From: Nannochloropsis oceanica
Taxonomy: Eukaryota > Sar > Eustigmatophyceae > Eustigmatales > Monodopsidaceae
NCBI GenBank assembly: GCA_004519485.1
Contig: CP038133.1
Span: 806,001 to 870,000 of the forward strand
Length of the DNA stretch: 64,000 nucleotides
Direction of reading: 5' to 3'
The position numbers and the translations under genes are program-made. Within the stretch, counting starts at the first letter, position 1; each line of letters opens with the position of its first letter. The notes under the pieces were generated by a model. It was not told where the DNA came from and made no database searches. It worked only from the letters and a program-made list of their open reading frames with translations. Positions 42,900 to 55,876 of the stretch are shown in pieces.

Positions 42900-44705
42900 T
42901 CAGCGTTCCTTCATCAAAATGGCCAACATGCATGTGCCCATCACCACCATCCCCACCACCACCTGGGCCACGGCCAAGCGCCGCCGTAGATGCGACCAAG
43001 GGTGGAGGAGGAAGTAGGTGAGGCCTGGAAGGAGGTAAGATACGGTGGTGGAGCCGGTTGCACCGACGATCTCCAGGACGAGGGAGAGGTCGTGAATGAG
43101 GAGGGCGAGGAGGAGGGAGGAGAAGAGGAAGAGGAGGGTGACGCAGGTGTACCGGAAGGAGAGAAGCTGCTCTTTGTTTTTCCTATCACTACCACTGCTG
43201 CTGTTGCTGCTGTTGGTGTCTGGCCATAGGGCCAGAAGGCAAGCGCGGGCAGGGTGTGCTTGGAGAGGATACGTGAATGTGACTAACAAGGACATGGCGG
43301 CCCGCAGACATGTAGATAGGCGCGACGCAGGGAAGGAGGAAAGAAGATCATGCTGGAGCGCGGCACCATAAGCGTAATAGGCGGCTTGGGCTAGGAGAAG
43401 ATAGGTGAGGAGGGCGAGACCAGTGGCGGCAGTAAGGGTCTGGCGGACGCGACGGGGGGATGGGCCCTTGAGCTCGTTGAGCAGAAGGCCGAAGTTTTGG
43501 TGCGCTGTGTATGAATAGACGAAGATGGGGAGAACTTGTAGGGCGTTATGGCCACCACGGGCCATGACGTAACGGCCACGGCAAGAGGAGAAGGAGGAGG
43601 AGGAGACGGAGGAGGAGGAGGAGGTGAGAGCAGCAATAGTAGCTGCTACTGCTGCTGCTGCTGCATCTGTCGCAAGGCCCTTCGTGGCCTCGTCTAGTGC
43701 TCCAGCAGCACCACGAGCAACATTTAGAGCAGGTGGAAGCGTATCAACGCCCCCATTTTGGGGGTTCTCTGTGCCAGCACACGCATTCCACGCCCCACTG
43801 GCATACATTAATGCAACCACGGCCAGGCACAAGACAATCCCTACGGAGACTCCACTCGTATACCTCAATGCCGACAGCCTCTGCTGGAAACTCAGAGGCA
43901 CCACCATCAAGAAGGCAAGCACGATCCAGAGCCATCGCTCTTCCCATATATCGGAGGCGGAGGAGGTGAGGGCGTGCTGTCTGAATTCTTTGACAACGTC
44001 AGGGAGAAGGTCGCCTACTATTACCAGGTACGAAATGGCGACTCCAAAGCACTTAATTGCTACTGCAAGGTCGACCAGGAAGGTGTAACGAGGGATGCAT
44101 GCTTGACAGAGGGAGTAGAAGGAGGCTGCAGAGGGGGTGGGAGGGGATGATGAGGGGGAGGAGGAGGAGGAGGAGGAGGAGGAGGAGGAGGAGGAGGAGG
44201 AGGCGGGGGTTCGTTGTTGTACAGTGTGGGCGGATAGGGTCAAGAGCAGGAATCCATGAGCGCTCATTATAGCGCTCCCGATGAGAAGTATCCCTCCCAA
44301 AAGCCAGCCTGTTTGCGCGACTGCAAAAGGAAGGCCGAGCGTACCGGCGCCCATCATGTTGTTCGCCAGGACGGCGACACACGACCACATGGCGGCTTGG
44401 TTCGTGGTAGAAGTTGTGGGGGTGGTTGTGATGGGAAGGAACGTGGAGGGATGGAGGAGGGGAACGCCGCCGTTGCTATTCGATTCATTGTCGTCCTTGT
44501 CATCATGGGGAGGAGCGTCTTCGTCGTTGTCGCTGTCCTCGTCCTGCGTAGGGTCTGCGAGGAGTAGAGGGCCGCGGCCGGTATTTCGAAAGAGGTTGTT
44601 GTTCACGTCTTCGTGCTGCTTGTCGTTGGGCCTCTCAATATCTCGTGGGGAAGGAGCCAGCCGATTATAGCCCTGTATGACAGGCCGGGGGAGAGGGTTG
44701 GACAA
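42900..44705 (-). CDS. Amino acid transporter of the AAAP/SLC38 (AVT) family
   Basis: Intronless frame of 601 residues with about 10-11 membrane segments; AAAP carriers move neutral or other amino acids, often across vacuolar membranes. A polar, acidic N-terminal tail of about 100 residues precedes the first segment. That segment carries the family hallmark MMGAGTLGLPFAVAQTGWLL. Later blocks are VAIKCFGVAISYLVIVGDLL, then LQVLPIFVYSYTAHQN, then LLTYLLLAQAAYYAYGA, and the final pair ending VVGMVVMGTCMLAILMKER. Poly-Ser and Ala-rich loops (trinucleotide repeats) lie between segments, including one after segment 3. No targeting signal other than membrane anchors is seen. It is divergent with SF3B3. 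Substrate cannot be predicted. Confidence 0.87.
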   Translation of the reverse strand: MSNPLPRPVIQGYNRLAPSPRDIERPNDKQHEDVNNNLFRNTGRGPLLLADPTQDEDSDNDEDAPPHDDKDDNESNSNGGVPLLHPSTFLPITTTPTTSTTNQAAMWSCVAVLANNMMGAGTLGLPFAVAQTGWLLGGILLIGSAIMSAHGFLLLTLSAHTVQQRTPASSSSSSSSSSSSSSSPSSSPPTPSAASFYSLCQACIPRYTFLVDLAVAIKCFGVAISYLVIVGDLLPDVVKEFRQHALTSSASDIWEERWLWIVLAFLMVVPLSFQQRLSALRYTSGVSVGIVLCLAVVALMYASGAWNACAGTENPQNGGVDTLPPALNVARGAAGALDEATKGLATDAAAAAVAATIAALTSSSSSVSSSSFSSCRGRYVMARGGHNALQVLPIFVYSYTAHQNFGLLLNELKGPSPRRVRQTLTAATGLALLTYLLLAQAAYYAYGAALQHDLLSSFPASRLSTCLRAAMSLLVTFTYPLQAHPARACLLALWPDTNSSNSSSGSDRKNKEQLLSFRYTCVTLLFLFSSLLLALLIHDLSLVLEIVGATGSTTVSYLLPGLTYFLLHPWSHLRRRLAVAQVVVGMVVMGTCMLAILMKER

Positions 44706-45226
44706 TGTCAGGAAGAGGGATGGAAGGGTGGTGAGGGCAGAGAGGACAGGGGGTAAGGGAAGTTACCTCGTTGCCGTCTGGCAGGCTGCTCCCGGATGGC
44801 ACGGCCACCGCCGGCATCTCTGGCGCTTCCCGCCTATTGTGGTGGTAATAATATTTTTTGAGGTGTGTGTAGTCATATTGTCGGAGCAGCGTGTGTGAAT
44901 ATGAGAAACGCGGGCAGTCCATATCGCAAGGACAGCACATCACATATCATCAGCCACACTGCGCCATCGTCGCTGCTTCTTCGACCTCTGTCTTCAGCTC
45001 TCGCGTCTGACTGCAACATACTCCTCGCATCCACGCATGCCCTCAAGACAGAGGCAAGGCAAACACATAAATAGTGCCGGTGTGTCGCTGCCTCGTGGTG
45101 GTCGTCGTCCCCTGCTTCGGCCTCGCCCCCAACTCCTCCGCAACAATCATCGAACAAACCCCTCGCCTCGCCTCCCTTCATAGCTCCACCCTTCCATACA
45201 CACACCTCACAGGCGGGGCAAGCACG
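44706..45226. promoter_or_regulatory. Divergent promoter region between the amino acid transporter and SF3B3
   Basis: About 0.52 kb. CACCTCACAG ends at about 45212, only 14 bases before the SF3B3 start. It looks like a 3' splice site, so a 5' untranslated intron is possible. The frame is open upstream to 45074 but lacks coding character. Confidence 0.4.
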
Positions 45227-45651
45227 ATGAACCTAGCCGCCTACACTCTGAAACATCCGACGGGCGTGAGCCGGGTGGTGGTTGGTCACTTCCTGGAGGG
45301 GGAGGAAGGAGAGGCGGAGGAGGAGGAGCTTTTGGCCATGGTCCGCGGGGTCGGCACGTTGGAAGTGGCCTGTGTGCTTCCCGGCAGGGACAATGCGGTC
45401 GAGGATGAGGCAGAGGGAAAAAAAGACGATGGAGAAGGCGCAGCAGGAAAAGAAGAAGGCGACGCACTCCAGATACTGTGCTCACAGCCTTCCTTTTCCA
45501 CGATCAGGTCCATGACTACAATTCGCCCAGTGGGCGGACCGAAGGATTTGTTGGTCGTGGGCTCCGACTCCGGAATAATCGCGTTGATCGAACTCGTTGC
45601 TACCTCTACCTCCACCACCACCAGTAACACCACCACCACCACCACCACCAC

Positions 45652-45692
<41 letters not shown>

Positions 45693-48600
45693 ACTACTTC
45701 CTCCGTCGGGTTGCCTCCCTCTCTGTAGGGCTGTCGGGCTGCTATCGAGGCGTGCCGGGTCAATACGTGGCGGCAGATCCCTCAGGACGAGCAATTTTTG
45801 CTTGTTCTCTCGATGGGCATAAAGCCTGTGCTGTCGTCTTGAGAGATAAAGGAACAGGCGAGATTGAATTAAGGGAGACGAAAAAAGGCTTGGTCGGGAA
45901 GGGGGGAGGAGGAAGGAAGGTGAGTGGGAAAGCGACGGTCTTTGATGTGATTGCTCTAGATGTCGGGAGTGGTCCACCGGCATTTGCTGTGCTGGCGGGC
46001 GGGGATGAGGAGGACGGCATGTATGCCCAGGAGCGGCTGGCGGCAAGGGAGGCGGATGGGTTGGACTTGCCAGAGGAGAGCCTGAAGCACGTTACGGTTT
46101 TCGAGCTCGATTTGAAGAGTAACAGTTTGACGCAGGAGGAGAAGGGATGGCGCATGCCTGTCTCCTCCACAGGTACAGGGTTGCTAGCCTTGCCCTCCTC
46201 CTTCCCTTCCTCCTCCTCGACGACGTTGTTGGGGGCGTTTTTGGTCCTAAGCGAAAATTGGGTGGGGTTGAAGCACCGCTCTGCCTTTAAGGAGCTGCGG
46301 GTGCCCTTCCCTCGCCCTGAGGGCCTTTCTCCTTCCCTGGGAGTCCTGCCCATCGCCTGGGCTGGCATCGGAGGGGGGAGGGGGGGGGGAGAGGAGGGAG
46401 GATGGCGAGGGATCGTGCAGGGGGAGTGGGGCGACTTGTATGAGGTCCGGGTCGGATTCCCATCTGATGCGCCCTCCTCCTCCTCCTCCTCCTCCTCCTC
46501 CTCCTCCTCCTCCTCCTCCTCCTCCTCGCCTGCTCCTTCCTTATCAGTGCACGCCTTACGTGACTGGCTGTCTCCATGCAGTGCACTGGCTGTGCTGCGA
46601 AAGCGGGTGGGAAGGAAGGGAGGGAAAGAGGCCAAGCTTTTGTGGGCCGCGGCCGAGACGGGGGACAACGTGTTGTACGTCCTCGGGGAGGCAGGGGGGG
46701 AGGGAGGGGAGGAGGGAAGAGAGGCTGGGCCCTGTAGGGAAGCAGGCGTGAGGGACGACAGCGAAAGCGCTGCACAGGTCGCGCCCATGTTCACACGTTG
46801 CCGGCGCCGGGCCGAGGGAGGGGAGGAGGAAGGGAGGGAGGGAGGGAGGGAGGAGGGGAGGTGGTTGACCGAGGCATACAGAGAGGCGAACCTCGCGGGG
46901 TGTGTGCGTCTCCTGGGTCAGGCGCAGGGACAGGGGATGGGGAGGGTCGTGGCCTTGTGTGGGAAGGGGGGGGCGGCGGGAGTGCACGTGCTGGAGAGGG
47001 GGTTGCCGGTGGTGGAGGAGCTGCGGGCGCCGTTGGGTTTTACGCCTACTGGGGTATGGACGCTGGCGAGGCAGCCGAGGGAAGGAGGGGAGGAGGGAGG
47101 GAGTGGTGTGTGTAAAACGTTCCTGTTGCTGAGCCTGGTGACAAGGACGCTGGTGCTGGAGGTGGGGGAGGTACTGGTGGAGGTCAAGGGGGAGGGGTTG
47201 AGCGGGCTCTTCACTGACAGTCGGACGCTGGATGCAGGCGTTTTGACGGATGGCTCGATGGTCCAGGTGGTGCCTCACATGCTACGGAGAGTCCTCCCTC
47301 CCTCCTCCCCGACCTCCAAAGCCCCGCCGCAGCTGCTGGAATGGCGGCCGCCGGGAAGAAGGGAGATTGACAAAGCATGCATCGGAGAGCGGCATGTGGT
47401 CGTGGCGGTGGGAGGGGTGGAGGTGATGGTGTTTGAGGGCCCTCCCTCGTCCTCGTCCTCGAAGGGGTTGGTCTTGAAGGGAGCCAAGGATGTTGGGGCT
47501 GATGTCTCGGCGCTATGTGTGCACTGCCCTTCCTCCCCCTCTTCCGCTGCCCTTGCCTCCCCTCTCCTTCTCGTGGGGACGATGGATTTGATTGTACGGG
47601 TGCTGGCCCTGGGAGGAGGGGGAGGAGGACAAGAGCTTATGGAGAAAGCACGGCTGGTCGTCACCCATCGGCCCGATTCCCTGTGCTTCTTATCCTCAGC
47701 CCGGGTGGCGTGCGGGTTCTCATCGGGAGACTTGCAATGGTTAGAGTTGGAGGGGGGAGGGGAGGGAAGGAGGGAGGGAGGGAGAGAGGGTGGGCTGGGT
47801 GCAGGAGCAACGACAATGACTCTCAAGACAGGAAAGAGGCGGAATATCGGTACGCAGAGCGTGAGGCTCCTGCCCTTCCCTTTGGGAGGGAAGGGGGGAG
47901 GAAGGGAGGGAGGGCGGAAACAGAGGGAGGGCTTGTTGGCCTACTCCCCGGGGTGCGTGAGCTGGTTGTGCTTCGAGGACGAGGAAGAGGACGGAGGCGG
48001 GAGGGAGGAAGGGGTGGCAATAATGCGTGTGTACGAACATCCTCTTGCCTATGACCCTCTCGATGCTCTCGCTGTCATCCACCTCCGCAACATCGGTCAA
48101 GCGCTCGTGGGTATCCACTCGTCCTCCTCCTCGTCCTCTACCTCCACCTCCTCCTCGCTTCGGCTCCTCTGGCTCGAGCAGGTGGATCGGAGGGGTTTGA
48201 CTGAAGATGTCTATGCCGAGGCCTTGCTTCATACTCCCCGGGGAGTCGCGTCCCTGCCCAAGTCACATGTGGTGGTGGTGGTGGAGGGGGATGGAGGAGG
48301 AGGAGGAGGAGGAGGACAAGGGGTGCCCTGGCCAATGACGACGACGGAAGGAAGGGAGGAGGGAGACGAAGGGGGGGAGGATGCGATGGACGTGGTGCAT
48401 CAACACGGCACCAGCACCAACACCAACGGCAGTAGCAGCAGCAGCGGCAACAGCAGCAGTAAGATAAGAAGAAGGAGAAGAGGGTTGGCAGGAAGCGTGC
48501 TCCGTGTTCTAGAACCTTCCACGGGCAAGACCCGTCAGCTACTGGAGCTCGAGCCAGGCCTCATGGCCGTTGCTGTGGAAGTCCTCAAATTTCGATGTGC

Positions 48601-49900
48601 CCCCCCAAATGAACTCTTCGTCGTCGTGGCCGTCGTGCCCATGCATAGCCCTTCCACGTCCTACCCCTCCTCCTCCTCGGCCGCGGGTTCCAAAATGAAG
48701 AGCAAGAGACAGAGGCGAGACGAGGCCCCCACACCCATACCCGGAGGAGGAGCAGCAGCAGACAAAGGAGGAACAGCCACCATCACCAGCATCAGTGGCC
48801 TTTCCCCCCCCCCTGTCGCCGGCTACCTCTACACGTATCGCGTCTTGGCTTCTGGCCTGGTGTTGGCCCATAAAACCGAGATTGCTCAGGATCAAGACGT
48901 AGGTCCTCCTCTCTCTCTTTGTGCTTTTGCCGAGGAGGGCAAGCTTCTGGTGGGCTTCGGTCCCTCTCGACCCACCTCTCCTTCCTCCCTCCCTTCCTCC
49001 CCCTGTGTTCGTCTGTACGATCTGGGCAAGCGCCGGCTCCTCAAGAAAGCGGATTCTGGTCCTTTGGGGGTACGAGGGGGAGGGGGAAGGAGGGAGGGAG
49101 GAAGGGTGGGAGGGGGGGTGACACGGTTGTTGCATGAGGGGCCTTGGGTGTATGCGGTGGATTGTGTGAAGGGAGTGCAGGTGCTGTTTTACGTACCGAG
49201 CGAGAATGCGTTTCATCTCGTGGCAGACGAGTACTCAACACCAAGGTTGATTAGCGAGGCGTTGCTTTTAGACAGAACGACCGTAGCAGGCGCCGACCGG
49301 CAAGGTAATGTCTTTGTCTCGCGGGTGCCCTGGGAAGCGGTGGTGGGCGTGGAGGGCGTAGGCTTCGAAGGAGGGACGGAGGGAGGGAAGGAGGGCCCGG
49401 TGAGTCGGAATGTGTTTTGGGAGATTTGCGGGGAGGAAGGAGAGGCGCCGTCGAAAATGGAGACGATGGTAGAGTTTCATGTGGGGGAGGTGGTGACATC
49501 GATGACGACAGCCAACCTGGGAAGGAGAGGGGGAGGGGGGAGGGCTGCGTTGTTGTATGCGACTATTTCGGGTGCACTAGGGGTATTATCTCCCCTAAGG
49601 TCGCCGAGGGAGAAGGAGCTGCTGTTGGCGCTGGAGACAGCACTGGTGAAGGGGTTGGGGGGAGGAGGAGGAGGGAAAGAGGGAGGGGGGCTGGATCCTG
49701 TGCTGTTCCCAACGGGCCGAGATCCGTTGACTTTCCGGTCGGCGATTCGACCGTCAAAGGGAGTGATTGATTTGGACTTGATAGCCTGTGCGGGGCCGAC
49801 GAGGAGAAGAAAGGCGGCAAGGGAGGCAAAATTGGATGTGAGGGAGGTGGAGGAGGTGGTGGGGGAGGCATTTGAGGCTATGAACTTGTCAAGGGGATGA
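45227..49900 (+). CDS. SF3B3: Splicing factor 3B subunit 3 (SF3B3/SAP130)
   Basis: Triple beta-propeller scaffold of the U2 snRNP SF3b complex, nuclear. The intronless frame gives 1557 residues from MNLAAYTLKHPTGVSRVVVG (human protein 1217). Collinear family blocks include GGPKDLLVVGSDSGIIALIE, VPGQYVAADPSGRAIFA, MSADVV-like ADVSALCVHCP, GYLYTYRVLASGLVLAHKTE, VRLYDLGKRRLLKKAD, TVAGADRQGNVFVSRVP, MVEFHVGEVVTSM and YATISGALGVLSPL. The extra 340 residues are low-complexity inserts made of Ser runs (TCC or AGC repeats) and REGG-type runs from the GGGA tetranucleotide, placed between propeller strands. No break is seen. The gene diverges from the transporter and converges with the DUF547 gene. Confidence 0.93.
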
Positions 49901-50389
49901 AAGAGTGGTGGGGAGGGGAGGAGGGGGGGGGGGGGGATGAAAATACGATGAAAGAGCGATGTACTTCATTTCTCTTTAGTTGTTGATGAAAGAGAGCGGA
50001 AGAAGAGACCAAGAGCTAGTAAGAAGCGATTTAAAAGAAGACAATTGAATTAAGGGGAAAATATGCGTGTCTCAAAAAGGAAGCTATTGCCGTGCCAGCC
50101 ACAGCCCTTCTCAATTTTTAATTTGTTTTTGAAAAAATAATATTTAAATTTTATTTCATCTTGTCTCGGCATGGCATGTTCATGTTTATCGCCGCACAAG
50201 GCCGTCGTTTATTTACTTTTTTGCCCTATCCCGGTCTTGATGACATTGAAACCATAAATTTTGATATAAATTTTCAAAAATCAATTTGCCTTACTACTCT
50301 TCTTCCGACTTCTTTCCTTCTCCTCCTCACCACCAGATTCTTCAACATTCCCTTATCTTCCATTCGTCCTTCCCTCTTTTCTTCATCTC
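49901..50389. other. Convergent intergenic region after SF3B3
   Basis: About 0.49 kb, starting with a G-run near 49925-49937 and then AT-rich sequence with TTTTTGAAAAAATAAT at about 50128. It is likely the 3' end region of both genes. No coding region is supported. Confidence 0.5.
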
Positions 50390-53300
50390 CTACCTCCCTA
50401 GTACTGGTGCCCTTGGCGGCCGCATCCTCATCTCCTCCTCCTCATCCAATCTCCGTAACGCCCGCGTTTCGAACGAAAACGGTAAATAGCGCACAGTAAA
50501 CCCTCCATCCTTCCCTCCTCCCCCTCCTTCCCGGCCACTCAAACTCATGCTCAGTCCTCTCCCTCCTTCTCGCCTTCCCTCTCCACCCATCCACTCTCGC
50601 ACAATCCTCTGCTTCTCGAGCGGGAGTCTGGCCAAGATCGCGGACATCATACCCGGAACAAAGTCTTTTTGGTACCAAAAACACATTTTAGGTAAATACA
50701 GCGTCCGCCCCCCGGCCTTCCCTCCGTCCCTTCCTTCCCCTCCCAGGTGACACGCCCTCTCAAGGGACCACCGCATCATCATCTCCAGCTGCTCCTCGAG
50801 CGCTTCCCGTGTATAGATGGGCACGGCAGAGACAGGACAGGAGACCGAGCCACAGTGCATGGCGAAATTAAGGCGGTAGTCGTGGATAGACGGAGGGAGG
50901 GAAGGAGGGTACTTGGTGGAAGGAAGGAGGAATCGGAGGAGGGCGCCTCGAGGACGAGGGGCACGGGCCCTCAGGACATTGTGTTCCAGTTCCGCGAGGG
51001 AGTAGATATCTCCTCCGAACTCCACGGCAGCCATGGAGAAGTACCCGCACCATTTCAATCCCGACGACGACGGAGGCGGCCCGAGGATGAGCCGGGCCAA
51101 CAAGACGGTCAAATGATACAGATTGAGAAACATCACTCGTTTCCCTTTGTTCTCGTCCTCCTCTTCCTCCTCCTCCTCCTTTTCCTCTTCTGCCTCCTGT
51201 TTTCCCTTCTTTTTCCTCCCTCCCTTCCTCGCCCACCCCTCCTCCAGCCTTACATGCTTCAAGGCTGCCACTCCATCAAGCAGTAGCACCAGATCCTCCA
51301 CCTTGGATGAGGCGTCGAGGGTAAATGCAAACTCCAGCAGCTCTGCCACCACCACACACGGGTCCTGCCCTCCCACCTTCCCGCCCTCCCTCCCTCCCAC
51401 CCGTCTGCGGATCTCCCGCGGCACAAACGCACGACGGCCGTTGAGGATGAAACGGTCGCCAAGAGCCCAATGGGTGGGGGAGGCAAGGAACGCCTCGGCA
51501 ACGGTTGCAGTTGGGGAGGTAGGTAGGGAGGGAGGGAGGGAGGGAGAGGAGGCGGGTGCCAGGGTGGAGGAGGCGGTGACGGCGTATGGGGACATGAGGC
51601 TGAAGGAGGGAGAGAAGGAAGAAGGGAGGGAGGGAGGAAAGGAGAGGTGAGAGAGTTAAGAGTGAAAGCCAGGTGATTCTCCCTCGAGTTACACCTTCCC
51701 TTCCTTTCTCCTTCCCTCCCTTCCTCCCTACTCACTCTCGTCCGCTTGGGTCGGAATTAATGGTCACGACTGCCTGGATCTCCTGAATCCAGGTGCCGGC
51801 GGAGGAAGGGGAGGGAAGGAGAAGTGTATAAACCTTCCCTAGGGTCTCCACCTCCACGTAGCCGAAGGCAGGGGGGAGGAAGGGGGGGCGGTCTTCGCGG
51901 GAAAGGACCTGAGGGAGCGAGGGAGGAAAGGAGTGTCAAGTGTATGAAAATATGCACTTTTTCTTCTATCTCTCTCTCTCTCTTCCTTTTTCTTTCTCTC
52001 TCTTCTCTGTCTGTCTGTCTTTACCTGCAACACCCGGTCAAGCGCTCGGCCTCCCTGCCTCCCTCCCACAACCCTCTCTCCCTCCCTCCCTCCCTCCCTC
52101 CCTCCCTCCTTGACCTTGGTGTTTAAGATGTCTCGAATCGGAACAGTCAATCGTGCGGGCGTTGTTTTGCTGCTTCTCTTGTTGCTGCTGCTGCTGCTGC
52201 TGCTGTGACTGCTGCCACTCGTAGATAATGAAGGAGGCGCCTAGGGAGGGAGGAAGAAGAAGGAGGGAGGAAGGGAGGGAGGAAACAATGTATGAATAAA
52301 ATGGAAATAAATGGACTCATCCAAAGCCGCCGTACGTCTGCATCCGCTGCCCAAGATGGTTTCCCTTTCTCCTTTCCTCCCTCCCTCCCTCCCTTCCTGT
52401 CCCCTCACCTCACTGGCGCGTGCATAGAAGGAGAGCGCGACGCGACTCAAGCACATCCACTCCTCAGTCCAATGAAACTCTCCCGAAGCCCGCGCCACTG
52501 GTCCTTGCAGCAGAAAGGAGGGCGGAGGGGAGGGGGGGGGAGAGGGAGCCCTGCCAGCCCCCCCTCGGCGATGGCGATCAGTGAAGAGCCGGTCGGGTGA
52601 TACGGTCTCGGGGAGGGGGGAGGAGGAGGAGGAGGAGGAGGACGAGGAGAATAAAGGAGAGGAAGGAAAGCGTGGAGCAGGGGATGGGTCGGACAAAAAT
52701 CCCTTCATCGCCTCCTCCCTCCCTCCCTCCCTCCCTCCCTCCCTCAGGACGTGCAGCGCGTCGAGGGCGCGGCTGTCGTCTTCGACTCTGGCCCTGCGGA
52801 GGGTCTCCCACAGCAAGTCACAGAGTTGCAGACGCTGCACTTGGCGTTCAGAATGGCGCGGGTTGGAGCTGAGGGAGGGAGGGAGGGAGGGAGGGAGGGA
52901 GGGAGGGAGGGAAAGAGAGGGTATGGTTGGAAAGAAGGGAGGGAGGGAGGGAGGGAGAGAGGGAGGGAGGGAGGGCACTTACGGGCAGTGCCTCCGAAGG
53001 CCGTCGGGTTCAGCGCCTGCATAGAAGAGAGCCTTGGTCAGAACGTTCAAAGCGTGCTTGTGGGACGACAAAACATACCCGGATCCTTCCTCCTTCCGTC
53101 CCTCCCCCCCTCCTTCAAGGGAAAGGAGGAAGAGCACTCGGTGTCTGGTGCTGCCGCCCCCGCTTACTCTCCCGGTCCCTCCTCCTCCTCCTCCTCCTCC
53201 TCCTCCTCCTCCTCCTCCGGCACGTTTGGCTTTGAGAGAGGTGTGAATCTTGATGAGGGGGGAGGGCAGGAGGGAGGATGGGCCGGAGGACGGAGGGGAG

Positions 53301-55832
53301 GAAGAGCGGTCGATGATGTCGACCCAGCACGGGCAGAGGGAGGCGGCAGTGGGCAAGGATAAGGAGGAGGAAGGTCCGCGGCGCGGGATGAAAGGAGAAG
53401 GAAAAGAAGAGGAGGAGGCGGAGGAGGAAGAGTAGGTGCCATCGTCCCTCCCTTCCTCGTCCTCCTCCTCCTCCTCGTCCTCCTCCTCGTCGTTGAGGTA
53501 GTAAGGAGAGGAGATGGCGAACGATATTTCGGGGAGGGACAAGCGGCTTGAGCGCACTAGAAGGGTAAGGGAGGGAGGGGAGGAATGGAACATGAAAATG
53601 ATGACAAGCGCGTGAGTCCTCTGCTTCCTCTTCCCATGTCCCTCCCTCCCTCCCTCCCTCCCTCCTCACATTGATCCCTCGGGAACCAAGAGGATGATAC
53701 GGAGCGATGACGCGCTGCCCTCGGCCCCTGGGAAGGAGAGGAAGCGAAGTAATCTTCCAGGAGGGTGGAGGGGGTAGATGACGCCGGCGGTCCCTCCCTC
53801 CCTCCCTCCTTCCCTCCCTCCTTCCCATGTTCACCCTGTCGAAGTGGAGAGGGGAAAGGCCTTGGCTCTGATTTGATAGCAGGAGGAAAGTCGGTGGCAG
53901 CTGACACCGCTCCTTCCATCCCTCTCTCCTCCTCCTCCTCCTCCTCCTCCTCCTCCTCCTCCTCCTCCTCCTCCTCCTCCCCCTCCTCCTCCCCCTCCCC
54001 CTCCTCCTCCTCCTCCTGCAAGTTGGTACTATGCTGCAGCTGCACGGTCAGGACGTATCGATTCGTGGCCTGTCTGTGGGGCCCTCCGGATCCATCAGGC
54101 TCGTACACCACGAAGCTAGGAAGAGAGGGAGGGAAGGAGGGAGGGAGGGAGGGAGGGTTGAGAATGCGGCTGTTCCACAGGTGAAAATCCCTCCCTTCTT
54201 CCCTCCCTCCCTCCCTCACCGCAAGGCACTTTTCGCCCACATCACGTGGAGGTCAAGCGAGCGAATGAAGGGAAACGAGACCAGGCGCCACGACTGCATG
54301 TCTAGGAACATGGAATGAAAGCTAGGGAGGGAGGGAGGGAGGGAGGGAGGGAGAGAGGGAGAGAGGGAGAGAGGGAGGGAGGGAGGGAGGGAGGTGGCAG
54401 AGATGGTTGAGTGTGTGTGTGCCCTTACCACGTCCATCTCTACTTTTCCATTCCCCCCCTCCCTCCCTCCCCCTCTCCCTTCCTCCCTACCTGAAGGAGA
54501 TGGTGGAGGTGGTGTCAAAGACGGGAAGAGGGATTTTCCCGGCTCGCCGCCGCCTGTCCTCGTCCGTGCTTTGGAACGCCTGGCCCAGGGGAGGAGGGGC
54601 TGGAAGAAGGGAGGGAAAGGGGGAGGGAGGGAGGGAGGGAGGGAGGGGGGGAAGGCTAAGGAGGAGAAAGGGAGGGACGAGGAGAGAGGAGGGGGGAGGG
54701 ACGGAGGGAGGGAGGGAGGGAGGGAGGGAGGGAGGGATGGGAGGGGGGGAGGGAGGGAGGGGGGGGAGGGAGGGAGGGGGGGAGGGAGGGAGGGAGGGAG
54801 GGAGGGAGGGAGGGAGGGGCCTTGCCTTGTCCAGGAGGCGTGATGACGAAGCACTCGGCGGCGTGGAAGAGCGGTACGGTTATATGGGGCAAAGTGCTCA
54901 GTGTCCGCCCGTCATCCAAGCTCTCGTCGAGCTCGCCGAAACTGCATAGAGAGAGGGAGAGAGAGAGGGGGGGGGGTAGAGGGAGAGAGAGAGGGAGAGA
55001 GAGAGAGAGGATTTTATGTATAAACATATGTGTGTGAGTGTATATATGTACGTATATGTACTCAGAGAGAGAATGAGTGAGAGAGGGGGGGGGGATGAAC
55101 GAACAAATGTACGTATATATATGTATATGTATATGTATATATACATATATATGTGTGTGACTGTATGCATGTATATATATGTATGCAGAGAGAGAGAGAG
55201 AGAGAGAAAGAGGGAGGAAGGGAGGGAGGTTCGTGCCTGTGCTTCATGTCCGGGTTAATGGCTCGAATGAAGGCGAGGATGGTCCTGGCGAAGCCGTTGG
55301 CAAGCAGGCCCAGCTCCATCTTCTCGGTTATCTCCCCACCGAAATAGGGATTCAGGACGCGTTGCTGGAGGGGGATGAAGGAGGGGAAGGAGAAAGGGAG
55401 GAAGGGAGGGAGGGAGGAGGGAGGGAGGAAGGAGGGAGGGAGGAGGGAGGGAGGGAGGGAGGGTAGTCAAGGATATTTAGAATGTTTAGGACGCTGCCGG
55501 TCGCTTCCCTCCCTCCCTCCCTTTCCCTCCCTCCCTCCTCACCTTAAAGCGACCCTGCACCTGAATACAGAATCGTCGTTGCTTCCCCTCGAAGATGTGC
55601 CGGTGGTACCGAGGCTCCGGCGGCGTGCACGTCTCGTCCCGCAACAGCAAGAAAAAGTACCCGGAGAAGACATCGGTGTCGACGGAAATGGGCCGCGGGC
55701 TGTTGGCGAGGATAGACCGTGGGGTATGACAACGGAGGAGGTCGATGCGCAGGGAAGGGAAGATGGCTCCGATTCCTTCGTCGGGCTCTTCGGTGCTTGA
55801 GCCCGCACCATCTCCTGCCTTTGCTGCTACCT

Positions 55833-55876
<44 letters not shown>

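Noticed and set aside
45074-45226. Longer N-terminus for SF3B3
   Set aside because: Family proteins start with the first propeller strand at MNLAAYTLKHPTG; the upstream part looks like 5' untranslated sequence with a splice acceptor.
51736-51908. Suspected frameshift in the C-run of the PH-like exon
   Set aside because: A recount of the C residues shows phase 0 reads through the exon to FGYVEVETLGK without a break.
53115-53834. Minus-strand open frame across the DUF547 gene in another frame
   Set aside because: It overlaps real exons 7 and 8 in the wrong frame and exists because GGGA/CCCT and GAG repeats are open in several frames.
54116-54219. Reading HLWNSRILN between DUF1769 exons as coding
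   Set aside because: Splicing from GTGAGG at 54219 to CCTAG at 54116 joins SALR to FVVYEPDGS in frame, so the segment is intron.
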